Of a stretch of DNA of 34,481 bases, positions 25,806 through 32,230 are shown one piece after another. Within the stretch, counting starts at the first letter, position 1. Each line of letters opens with the position of its first letter. Made by a program: the position numbers and the translations under genes. Source of the stretch: a virus; the IMG/VR virus record IMGVR_UViG_3300012270_000010, positions 1 to 34,481 of that record; one strand, given 5' to 3'. Below the pieces are notes generated by a model that saw only the letters and a program-made list of their open reading frames with translations, did not search any database and was not told where the DNA came from.

Positions 25806-25830
25806 ATTAGTTTTGGCAAGACTTAAATAA

Positions 25831-25980
25831 TTTATTGACGGGGAAGGCCCCTACCATCGGTGAAGAGGATTCGAACCTCATCCGACCCCTGGGAGCGCTC
25901 TACCAACTGAGCTACAGAATCCCGCTTAACGCAGCCACTGGTGGGACTCGAACCCACGCCATCTCTCCCCCGTCAATAAA
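25831..25980 (-). ncRNA. tRNA-arm cassette closed by a 13-bp inverted repeat
   Basis: On the - strand, TTTATTGACGGGG and CCCCGTCAATAAA close a 150-base segment. In order it contains a perfect T-arm (GTGGG-TTCGAGT-CCCAC), then a perfect D-arm preceded by TA and followed by G and CTCCC (GCTC-AGTTGGTA-GAGC), then a second T-arm-like hairpin (GAGG-TTCGAAT-CCTC). No intact acceptor stem or anticodon arm can be drawn in the normal order. CTCCC is complementary to GGGAG near the 5' end, which allows a circularly permuted reading. Confidence 0.5.
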
Positions 25981-26033
25981 CTATGATGAACTCATCTCAG
26001 CATTGTACACACGTGTCAGTCTTACGACAAATT

Positions 26034-26198
26034 TTATATGGTGGATAACTTTCCTACCCGGCTACGGACCCTGAAATACTTGTCGCTTTCAAGCTCTCCC
26101 TTTTTTAAAATTTCGTAGTGGACCTGGCAAACCATTACCCTGGCTCGGAGATCATTCTCTTCAATCGCTGGCTTTTGACACACCGTGCACTTTGACAT
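26034..26198 (-). CDS. small zinc-finger protein with leaderless start
   Basis: A 54-residue protein with C4-x2-C7 (KCTVC) and C24-x2-H27 (VCQVH), a zinc knuckle. The extended -10 box TGC-TAGAAT lies 6 bases before the ATG at 26198, so it is probably made from a leaderless mRNA. It lies between a terminator and the tRNA-arm cassette. Function unknown; a regulator role is possible. Confidence 0.65.
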   Translation of the reverse strand: MSKCTVCQKPAIEENDLRARVMVCQVHYEILKKGELESDKYFRVRSRVGKLSTI

Positions 26199-26204
26199 TG
26201 CAAT

Positions 26205-26210
26205 ATTCTA
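26205..26210 (-). promoter_or_regulatory. extended -10 promoter box
   Basis: TAGAAT preceded by TGC forms an extended -10. The matching -35 region (GGTTGC) lies in the stem of the terminator just upstream. Six bases separate the box from the ATG of the zinc-finger gene. Confidence 0.55.
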
Positions 26211-26216
26211 GCACAT

Positions 26217-26253
26217 AAAAAAAAGACGCAACCAGAGCTGGGGTAGTTGCGTC
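26217..26253 (-). terminator. intrinsic terminator of the accessory operon
   Basis: On the - strand a perfect 8-bp stem (GACGCAAC / GTTGCGTC) is followed by eight T. It ends transcription of the genes from 30398 to 26277. Confidence 0.88.
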
Positions 26254-26264
26254 AGTTAGATATA

Positions 26265-26277
26265 GATCACCTCCTTT
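26265..26277 (-). promoter_or_regulatory. orphan perfect Shine-Dalgarno sequence
   Basis: AAAGGAGGTGATC on the - strand is complementary to the 3' tail of bacterial 16S rRNA; the + strand reads the rRNA tail itself. It begins in the stop codon of the gene upstream and has no ATG, GTG or TTG at usable distance before the terminator. Confidence 0.7.
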
Positions 26278-26456
26278 CAGCGTGGGTCACAATAAGGGCA
26301 ACCCGAAACGAAGATCCTGTGGTGTGGACATCCGCCATCGATCATGTAATCCGGCGAGCCCGGTTGTGGTTTCGGTACCGGCGTAAAATCGAACGCATAT
26401 TGCTCGGCCTGGCGAAACCTTTCATCGAGTGGCAGATTCGGTTGGTCATGGTCCAT
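26277..26456 (-). CDS. small zinc-binding protein with a true Shine-Dalgarno site
   Basis: A 59-residue protein with GGCPHHRIFVSGCPYC at its C-terminus, a likely zinc knuckle, after a Pro/Gln-rich middle. AGGAGG (26462-26467) lies 5 bases before the ATG at 26456; the ATG at 26459 is too close to it. This is the only clear Shine-Dalgarno start in the window. Last gene before the terminator. Confidence 0.65.
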   Translation of the reverse strand: MDHDQPNLPLDERFRQAEQYAFDFTPVPKPQPGSPDYMIDGGCPHHRIFVSGCPYCDPR

Positions 26457-26481
26457 CATCTCCTCCTGTGCTGGTCTACAT

Positions 26482-26994
26482 TTATTCTACCACTGTCACC
26501 TCAACTGTGCGCCGGCCCCAGTGGAAAGCCTCGGCCTTTGTTTCAATCCAGATATCGAAGTAATCACCACCAGCGTAACGAGGATTCATGCGGTCGTCGC
26601 ACGAAAACTCATCTGTGCCAATAATAACCTTAGTCCCGAAAGCGTAGCGCGTCGGGCACGCGATCGATCCGGGTCCCGGCTTGGTCCCCATAGCATTGAT
26701 GTTTGGGGTCGAGTCAGTCTCATCTATGCTCGAAGTGTAGGCAGACACTTCTGCAAAAAACGATAACTCATGTGGAATCTCAGTGGTCACTTTTACTGTC
26801 TCGAGTCCTGCATAATCCGGCTCTATAAATTCGGCCGGAGTCTCGGGCGGTAGCTCGGCTGGTCTTGGTTCTGTCTCTGTTACTGCTTCAGCTCGAGGCG
26901 CATGGTACGCCACACTCACACTTATATTGCTAACGACGACAACAACTACGGCAACAGAAAGTGATACGACTAGGGTTTTAAAATGGTGGTTCAT
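26482..26994 (-). CDS. 3D-domain (double-psi barrel) cell-wall protein
   Basis: The 170-residue protein has an N-terminal membrane anchor or signal (about residues 8-30), a Pro/Glu-rich linker, and a C-terminal 3D domain: AYTSSIDETD (D94), CDDRMNPRY (D134) and FDIW (D147), the three conserved aspartates. This domain is found in MltA-type lytic transglycosylases and Rpf/YabE-like proteins that cut peptidoglycan. It could aid lysis or entry. It overlaps the upstream gene by 17 bases and lies far from the amidase. Confidence 0.82.
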   Translation of the reverse strand: MNHHFKTLVVSLSVAVVVVVVSNISVSVAYHAPRAEAVTETEPRPAELPPETPAEFIEPDYAGLETVKVTTEIPHELSFFAEVSAYTSSIDETDSTPNINAMGTKPGPGSIACPTRYAFGTKVIIGTDEFSCDDRMNPRYAGGDYFDIWIETKAEAFHWGRRTVEVTVVE

Positions 26995-27232
26995 CTTGAA
27001 ATTTTAATGGTCCAATAAAGTATGCGCGGCCACTGCCTCGCATCGTTTTGTTTGGGATCTTGATCCCGCATCCGTAACAGGTCCAGCGGCTCGCGTGTTT
27101 AAATTCCTCGAGCAGCTGGCGGCATCGTGGGCATTGTTTAGATTGTAACAGCTGCCACTCATGCGGCAATCCAAAAGGCCCGATTAATTCCGGGCCTCCT
27201 GGATCTACTGGTGTTGATTCTTTAAATGCCAT
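26978..27232 (-). CDS. small zinc-ribbon protein
   Basis: An 84-residue protein with CPRC (residues about 34-37) and CYGCG (about 52-56), a two-knuckle zinc ribbon, followed by a basic patch (NKTMRGSGRAY). The stop lies inside the start of the 3D-domain gene. Possible nucleic-acid-binding accessory protein. Confidence 0.65.
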   Translation of the reverse strand: MAFKESTPVDPGGPELIGPFGLPHEWQLLQSKQCPRCRQLLEEFKHASRWTCYGCGIKIPNKTMRGSGRAYFIGPLKFQDEPPF

Positions 27233-27235
27233 AAC

Positions 27236-27385
27236 TTAAGGTACTAGCAGCCGGGCCAACGCCTCAATTACTGAGCCGGCCACAACGAGCGCTGCAATAC
27301 AGAAAACTAATTGGTACATTTCTTTTTTGATTTGTCGCCACTGTCGATAGTTTAACGGCTTTGAACTATAGATTCTTTTACTCAT
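27236..27385 (-). CDS. very small membrane protein
   Basis: A 49-residue reading frame starting MSKRIYSSKPLNYRQWRQIKKE, with a basic N-terminal half and one hydrophobic helix (LVFCIAALVVAGSVIEAL). The start overlaps the upstream stop as ATGA and the stop lies 3 bases before the next start, so it is well embedded in the operon. Confidence 0.6.
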   Translation of the reverse strand: MSKRIYSSKPLNYRQWRQIKKEMYQLVFCIAALVVAGSVIEALARLLVP

Positions 27386-27564
27386 AGGCTAGCACATACT
27401 TTTAAATTCTGTTCGAGGTTGTGACCGTACCGGCTCGCCTGGTATGCGCTGGCCTCGCATCCTCTTTTTGCGTTTGATTCTGGCGTACCGTTCGCGGCTG
27501 CTAGCAGCACGATCGATCCGGACACTATAGCCGCAGTAACGGCTGCAATTATAATTTTTCTCAT
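27382..27564 (-). CDS. small secreted or membrane protein
   Basis: A 60-residue protein with MRKIIIAAVTAAIVSGSIVLLAA, which could be a signal peptide or a membrane anchor, then a short polar tail with two cysteines (RGCEAS and KVCASL). It overlaps both neighbours by 4 bases (ATGA). Function unknown; a disulfide in the outside part is possible. Confidence 0.6.
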   Translation of the reverse strand: MRKIIIAAVTAAIVSGSIVLLAAANGTPESNAKRGCEASAYQASRYGHNLEQNLKVCASL

Positions 27565-27731
27565 AATTCTCGCACGATTATATTTTCTGCTTTTAAGTAG
27601 TCGTGTGCTTTCATTCTAGCATTGTTGTGGGTCCAGGCTCGCACTTTTACGCGCAAGCCGGGGCCGTCGTCGTACTCATACGGCGTGCACTCATACCAGC
27701 GCGGCCAGAATAATTTTAGTAGCTGGATCAT
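27561..27731 (-). CDS. small hypothetical protein
   Basis: A 56-residue reading frame starting MIQLLKLFWPRWYECTPYEY and ending NIIVREL. ATGA overlaps join it to both neighbours, which strongly supports translation. Composition suggests a small alpha/beta protein. No family recognised. Confidence 0.6.
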   Translation of the reverse strand: MIQLLKLFWPRWYECTPYEYDDGPGLRVKVRAWTHNNARMKAHDYLKAENIIVREL

Positions 27732-28126
27732 ATAGCTGTTACATTGTAGCCGATAGACTCGAGCTCATTTTTAAGATCCTGGTATTCTGCTGGCGTGGCA
27801 CGCTTGCGGCGCTGTATACCGTCGTAGCACTCGCCATGCTGCCCTACGTGTTGATAGCAGCCGCGTACCCATTGCCGGCCGTCGTAGCGGCGGCTGGCAC
27901 TCGATCCCATAAAGACTGCTAGTAACTCGCCTTTAAACCAAACAAAGCGGCACTGTAAATTTTCTGTATGTTCCGGCACGCCGGCTGCCTCGAGTAGTTG
28001 AACATCACCAGGATCTATATGCTTGGCCAGTCCCGCGAGCTCGGCCAGCTCGCCATAACTTATACACTCTTTTTCAAGTTCGCCGCGCAAGTATTCGAGT
28101 CGGTTTTTTATTTTTTGAGTAGTCAT
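27728..28126 (-). CDS. conserved phage protein, unknown function
   Basis: The first 50 residues (NRLEYLRGELEKECISYGEL, then HIDPGDVQLLEAAGVPE) form a helical module I have seen in many uncharacterised phage and plasmid proteins. The second half has strands and cysteines (CRFVWFKGELLAVFMG, RGCYQH, GECYDG). Length 132. It lies in the accessory operon with an ATGA overlap downstream. Confidence 0.65.
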   Translation of the reverse strand: MTTQKIKNRLEYLRGELEKECISYGELAELAGLAKHIDPGDVQLLEAAGVPEHTENLQCRFVWFKGELLAVFMGSSASRRYDGRQWVRGCYQHVGQHGECYDGIQRRKRATPAEYQDLKNELESIGYNVTAI

Positions 28127-28128
28127 AT

Positions 28129-28869
28129 TTATTTTGTTAATGCTAGTAACTCCTGGCGTTTTGCTTCTTTTTGTGCCTCGGCTCGGTTCTTTTTATACTC
28201 GTATGTCTTTTCATTCTCGGCCCGCCTTGCCTCCTGTTCGCGCTTTTTTGTACTGTACTTAGTGCGTGCCATTCCATCGATACAATTCTCGAGCCACTCG
28301 CGCGCAGCCTTTTTACTTTTTCGCTCGATCTCGCCGTCGTTTTTTAATTCCTGTATAAATTCCGGCGTAATATCCGCGAGCACGTCGCCTTTTTCTTCTT
28401 CAAATTCTATACCCCACTCTTTTTTTGCTTGCGGCAATAGGCCGGCAAAATTTCCGCGATAGTCACCATTAAGCCAGTCATTCCACAATTGCGTTTGAGC
28501 ATCTGAAAGATCTTTTTCCATTGCATCCGCACACGCTTTTTGAGCATCACAATCTTCCGGCCAGTCACCGGCTCGCACTTCCTCAAAATTAGTGTCTTTG
28601 TACTCTGTTAGGGCTGCCTCATACGCTACTAGATCATCCGCGTATTGTTTCGCTTGCTTTTTAGTAAGTGACTTCTGAAAAAAAGCCTCGGCCTCACTAT
28701 CGATCCAGTATTTTTTTGCACTGTCTTCTGCCTCCCACATCCATTCATAGTTGTATTCCTCGAGTTCGTTATAGTCCCGGCCGCCAATCGCTATTGCTAG
28801 TGTATCGATCGCGGTCCCGGTACTGTTACCGTTTAGATCGTAGCTGGTTTCTAAGTTTAATTTTTCCAT
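28129..28869 (-). CDS. hypothetical acidic helical protein
   Basis: A 246-residue protein, rich in Glu, Asp and aromatic residues through most of its length, with a very basic, Arg/Lys/Glu-rich helix from about residue 200 (TKKREQEARRAENEK). No motif recognised. It resembles early phage proteins that bind host factors only in its composition. It is separated from the next upstream gene by 43 AT-rich bases. Confidence 0.6.
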   Translation of the reverse strand: MEKLNLETSYDLNGNSTGTAIDTLAIAIGGRDYNELEEYNYEWMWEAEDSAKKYWIDSEAEAFFQKSLTKKQAKQYADDLVAYEAALTEYKDTNFEEVRAGDWPEDCDAQKACADAMEKDLSDAQTQLWNDWLNGDYRGNFAGLLPQAKKEWGIEFEEEKGDVLADITPEFIQELKNDGEIERKSKKAAREWLENCIDGMARTKYSTKKREQEARRAENEKTYEYKKNRAEAQKEAKRQELLALTK

Positions 28870-28912
28870 AAAAATATTTTTTTTAATTTTTCAAGTACTC
28901 ATGCGGCGGGGA

Positions 28913-29734
28913 TTATACCCACGCCGGCACAATTTTAGTTTCTGCTAATGCTTCAAATGTGTGTAGTACGTTTTTAGATAGCGGCATTAATTGCCACGCG
29001 CTGCCGTATGCGTAGCCGCACACGTCGCACTTTTTACCTAGTAGGCCGCGGGGATCCTCGGCATGAGTGATCCAGCCGCGCGCCTTTTCTTTTACTGGCG
29101 CGAAATAATCGCCGCCGCTGGTGTTTTTAGTCGGTACATAAAACCGGGCCAGCTCGCCTATATCCTCGGCTGGTGTTGTTATAAATTGATCAAGTTTTAA
29201 GATCTTGCGCTCGAGCGGGTTAAAACCTACAGAACGGCCAGCCGGTACACTCGCGGCCCGCTCGATCGCCTCGGACTCGAGCTCTTTTTTCTTGCTGCCA
29301 ATATCCGGCTTTAATTGCCACATATAAGATTTAATTTTTTGCCGGGCCTGTTGTGGCCAGCCGCTCGCACGTTGGTGTTCGCACTCGGGGTGCATATCGT
29401 TTAAGTGGTATTGATCCCAAAGATACAGGAACGCGAGCACGTCGGGCACTGTCCAGCCTTGCGCGTCGTTCGCTTTAAATTCCCCGGCGTTGATAGCCTC
29501 GCGTATTGTGTCGCTAATTTGCCCGCAGGATCCCCACGCATCACCGTTGGATCGTGGACCTACTACGCCGCTAATTGATAGCCGGCCAGTGCCTAGATGC
29601 TTTTTTACATACGGCGCGAATCCTTGCCGCTCTTTTTGCTCGGCCTCGCTTTCTTTATACTCGATCCGGCAAAATACTTGCCGGTATTGCCCGGCCTCGA
29701 GCATTGCGCCGGGGTTGATAGTCTTATAAATCAT
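28913..29734 (-). CDS. conserved phage protein, unknown function
   Basis: The 273-residue protein has LSISGVVGPRSNGDAWGSCG near residues 52-71 and YLWDQYHLNDMHPECEHQRA near 108-127. I recognise this pair of motifs from a widespread uncharacterised family in phages of many hosts. A C-terminal CDVCGYAYGSAW adds a possible zinc site. The context suggests early expression. Confidence 0.7.
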   Translation of the reverse strand: MIYKTINPGAMLEAGQYRQVFCRIEYKESEAEQKERQGFAPYVKKHLGTGRLSISGVVGPRSNGDAWGSCGQISDTIREAINAGEFKANDAQGWTVPDVLAFLYLWDQYHLNDMHPECEHQRASGWPQQARQKIKSYMWQLKPDIGSKKKELESEAIERAASVPAGRSVGFNPLERKILKLDQFITTPAEDIGELARFYVPTKNTSGGDYFAPVKEKARGWITHAEDPRGLLGKKCDVCGYAYGSAWQLMPLSKNVLHTFEALAETKIVPAWV

Positions 29735-29738
29735 ATCT

Positions 29739-30173
29739 TTATTTTGCTACATTAATGAGCTCATAAAGTTGTTGTATACGTTCCTCGGCCGCATCGATTG
29801 CGCGTTGGTATACATGTTCGTACCGGGGCCGCTTGATCTGTCGCTCTAATGCCTCGGCAATAGTTGCATCCTGGCGCTTGATTTCCGCACGTGCAGAATC
29901 AATAACAGCTGCCGCGCTAGTGTCGCTGCCTTGTAGCTCGACGTTAAAATCTGAGTATGGCCGCGCCTGGCCTATATGCTTGCTAGTGGTAACGCTATGC
30001 CCTCGATCGTTGCATACCCATTGCCCGGCCACTTTGAAAAGCAGCGGGTAATGTGGACCGTAACTATAGAGCGTCTCACCATCCCACATAACACTGGCCA
30101 CTGTTTTGGTGCCGCGTTGCGGGGTTCCCTCGTAACCGTTCGCGCATCGTTCTATAAATGTTGATGTTTTCAT
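29739..30173 (-). CDS. conserved phage protein, unknown function
   Basis: A 144-residue protein. The N-terminal part (LYSYGPHYPLLFKVAGQWVC, then SVTTSKHIGQA) is typical of another widespread uncharacterised phage family; the C-terminal part is helical and charged. It lies 4 bases before the next gene and near the start of the leftward operon. Confidence 0.65.
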   Translation of the reverse strand: MKTSTFIERCANGYEGTPQRGTKTVASVMWDGETLYSYGPHYPLLFKVAGQWVCNDRGHSVTTSKHIGQARPYSDFNVELQGSDTSAAAVIDSARAEIKRQDATIAEALERQIKRPRYEHVYQRAIDAAEERIQQLYELINVAK

Positions 30174-30233
30174 ATTGTATAAGTGGCATTTTACCGGTGG
30201 GCCACTGTCCCCGGGATCTTAGTATATTTTTAA

Positions 30234-30398
30234 TTAAATCAATCCAGCCTGTACCGCGGCAAAATCCGCATTTCCCGCGCCAATAAAGGCGGCGAGCACT
30301 AGCAGCGACAATATAAACATTGTGCGCCGTGATAGCTCAAGCGGTGCGGCCGGTGTTCGTTTGATCCGGTCCGCTGCTGTTTTGTGATCGTTGTACAT
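30234..30398 (-). CDS. small membrane protein, first gene of the leftward operon
   Basis: A 54-residue reading frame starting MYNDHKTAADRIKRTPAAPL, with a basic N-terminal half and one hydrophobic helix (MFILSLLVLAAFIGAG). It is the first gene after the strong leftward promoter, with a leader of about 50 bases. No family recognised. Confidence 0.6.
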   Translation of the reverse strand: MYNDHKTAADRIKRTPAAPLELSRRTMFILSLLVLAAFIGAGNADFAAVQAGLI

Positions 30399-30455
30399 GG
30401 TTGTATTAATTTAAAGGATCGCGCCGGGTCTAAATGCCTGGCTTGATCTGTACCT

Positions 30456-30484
30456 ATTGTATACGCATGTCATGTATATGTCAA
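30456..30484 (-). promoter_or_regulatory. strong leftward promoter of the accessory operon
   Basis: -35 TTGACA (30479-30484), 17-base spacer, -10 TACAAT (30456-30461). It shares the TTGAC-N7-TGAC repeat and the downstream CTTATAA-type block with the promoter at 21270. The predicted start of transcription is near 30449. Confidence 0.85.
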
Positions 30485-30536
30485 CATTATAAGAGCATAA
30501 AATGGGGACAGATATAGCCTTCAAAGTAGGCGTTTT

Positions 30537-30581
30537 TTAAATGTCACTATATAGAGTGGGGATAACTTTTATTAAATGTCA
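30537..30581. promoter_or_regulatory. pair of TTAAATGTCA boxes
   Basis: The 10-base sequence TTAAATGTCA occurs at 30537-30546 and 30572-30581, each followed by a TATA-type stretch. Their TGACA core matches the repeats at the nearby promoters, so they may be further regulator sites. Confidence 0.45.
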
Positions 30582-30732
30582 TGTATATAGCATCTGGACC
30601 GGGATTAATACGCGCATATATATTGAGGTCCAGGAATGGCCGCGGGCCGTCGATCCTGGCGGCGTGGTGGTGTTGATCCTGTTGTTACTGTGGGCCGGTA
30701 GGCTGTTGGCTTGTGGCCTTGGTGGCTTGTAA
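30541..30732 (+). CDS. doubtful small membrane protein
   Basis: A 63-residue frame whose second half (EVQEWPRAVDPGG then VVVLILLLLWAGRLLACGLGGL) is GC-rich and looks like a short membrane helix, unlike the AT-rich surroundings. The first half overlaps the TTAAATGTCA boxes and has no ribosome-binding sign. It may be a real short gene, or a relic. Confidence 0.3.
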   Translation: MSLYRVGITFIKCHVYSIWTGINTRIYIEVQEWPRAVDPGGVVVLILLLLWAGRLLACGLGGL

Positions 30733-30860
30733 TAGATTGCTTGAGACGTGCAAAGGAATAAGAGACAAGTATTTATATAGGTATTATGCTGTTTTGTAAT
30801 AGATTGCTTGAGAGACAAAAAAGAATAAGAGACAAGTATTTATATAGGTTTTTTAGTGTT
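30727..30860. repeat. two tandem 67-bp iteron-like repeats
   Basis: Both units begin TTGTAATAGATTGCTTGAGA and share a 26-base block starting GAATAAGAGACAAG; they differ mainly in a 9-base middle part and the last 12 bases. A partial third unit begins at 30861. Confidence 0.9.
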
Positions 30861-31134
30861 TTGTATTAATTAAAGTATATATTTTCTATATAAAGTGGTC
30901 TATATAAAAAAGAGTACAAAAAGGTATATATTATACAATTATTTATATATACGTCAATAGGTTATATTTAGAGCCGTTTTTGTATGTTTATTATAAGAAA
31001 AGTTTTTTATTTTTAAAATGTGCTTTTATTCTTACAAATTGAGTATATATAGTATATAAAGCCTTGTTTATTATTCTTTTTTGAGTAAAAAGGAATCTAT
31101 TACAAAACAGCATAATAACTATATAAACACTTGT
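30765..31134. repeat. 45-bp inverted repeat spanning the AT-rich tract
   Basis: Positions 30765-30809 and 31090-31134 are reverse complements at 42 of 45 positions. They could form a large hairpin or bind an initiator in opposite directions. Confidence 0.88.
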
Positions 31135-31483
31135 TTGCTATTGATTGTTTAAAAACTTGTATTTTATTGATTAAATAGGAATCTTTTACAAGTTGCACGC
31201 AAGCGCGATAAAGGGCTGGAGTTGTCAAGGCCCCAGGAAACACTAAAAAAGCGCCTTGCTTACCTTTTCAACGCTTTGAACAGTTCCGAATGTATTACAA
31301 GGTGGCACTCTAGTACCTTTTAACTATTACAAGGTGCTTAGAATCGATTGTGTGGCCTCGATATCGAGGGCAATGGCTCATATTGTGCCGATTGTGAGCC
31401 AATAGAATGGGGACCGGCTCAGCTGGTCCAGGTGGTGCGCGTGTATTGTGGCCATGTCAAAAGGAATCACGCGCGTGAGTGTG

Positions 31484-31512
31484 TGCTTATAGCCTTGCGC
31501 GTGGGGTATAAT
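31484..31512 (+). promoter_or_regulatory. leaderless promoter of the terminase operon
   Basis: -10 TATAAT (31507-31512) lies 6 bases before the ATG at 31519. The -35 position (TGCTTA, 31484-31489) is poor, so activation by a phage factor is possible. From 31194 to 31483 I see no convincing gene. Confidence 0.65.
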
Positions 31513-31518
31513 ACTGGT

Positions 31519-32226
31519 ATGACTGGCATCAATTCTCAGAAGCAAATGATAGCCCCCCGGCAGACCCCCGGCACCCTTTTCTCGGATCGTGGCCGTCCCC
31601 CTTTGGGAGGCCATATTAAAAATGCTACCAAAAACCACCCGACAATTGCCCAATCTATTACAAGCTCAGCTGAAACAGCTAACGAGTTCAACGTAGAACA
31701 GGCACCGGCTGCTCAAATTCAGCCGGCACCCAAAAACCATTCCGACGTTTTGACAGTTGAAACAGTCCAGCCGGGCCAGTATCACCCCGGCTACTGTGAG
31801 CAAATGATTGAGTACTTCGATCGACCGAAGATGAAGGAGATCATCGACTCATATACCTGGAAGTCCGGAGCCGTTAGTGAAAAAAGTCGCTTTGTTCCAA
31901 ACACCCCGCCTCACTTTTCAGAGTTTGCGCGGTCCATTGGTGTTACCACCCGGACCTTAAATAAATGGGCTCGAGAGAATCCGGAGTTCCGCAACGCGCA
32001 TCAGATATGCCAGGAGATCTTGGAGGAATTTCTTATCGACAATGGTTTGGTTGGGGCTTACGGTGCAATTGCGATGAAGTTCGTCGCGGTCAACCGATCG
32101 AAGATGAAGGATAAGCAGGTCCACGAAAATCAGGCTATCGATTTGAATCAGGTGCTTGATGCTATTGCTGACGGTAAGGTTCGGCCTGGTGGACAGATGG
32201 AGCTTCCTGGCGAAGAGGAATATTAA
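31519..32226 (+). CDS. terS: terminase small subunit-like protein
   Basis: The start at 31519 is set by the -10 box 6 bases upstream; a TTG extension to 31348 is rejected. The first 80 residues are polar and probably disordered. Residues about 85-200 match small-terminase-like proteins: GYCEQMIEYFDRP, a helix-turn-helix FSEFARSIGVTTRTLNKWAR (about 133-152), and helices ending in KFVAVNRSKMKDK. This subunit binds phage DNA for packaging. It is followed after 4 bases by the large subunit. Confidence 0.8.
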   Translation: MTGINSQKQMIAPRQTPGTLFSDRGRPPLGGHIKNATKNHPTIAQSITSSAETANEFNVEQAPAAQIQPAPKNHSDVLTVETVQPGQYHPGYCEQMIEYFDRPKMKEIIDSYTWKSGAVSEKSRFVPNTPPHFSEFARSIGVTTRTLNKWARENPEFRNAHQICQEILEEFLIDNGLVGAYGAIAMKFVAVNRSKMKDKQVHENQAIDLNQVLDAIADGKVRPGGQMELPGEEEY

Positions 32227-32230
32227 TAAT

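Larger units (their letters stand above)
30727..31193. other. AT-rich repeat region, putative replication origin
   Basis: The region holds two tandem 67-bp repeats (30727-30793, 30794-30860; 57 of 67 bases identical) and an inverted copy of 45 bases (30765-30809 against 31090-31134, 42 of 45). A weaker inverted copy lies near 31174-31193. The motif TTGTAATAG or its complement recurs at 30727, 30794, 31098, 31324 and 31655. Between them lies very AT-rich sequence. Direct and inverted iterons beside an AT-rich tract are typical of origins. No gene is visible. Confidence 0.6.

Noticed and set aside
26041-26100. Stretch on the - strand resembling the 5' end of a tRNA (GGGTCCGTAGCC)
   Set aside because: It lies inside the coding frame of the 54-residue zinc-finger gene and no cloverleaf follows.
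30579-30818. 79-residue frame on the - strand across the divergent region
   Set aside because: It overlaps promoter boxes and both repeats, has low-complexity composition and no start signal.
31348-31518. In-frame TTG-started extension of the small terminase with a zinc-like C-x2-C run
   Set aside because: TATAAT lies inside this stretch 6 bases before a good ATG, and the extension has no ribosome-binding signal; it may be a gene relic but not part of the terminase.
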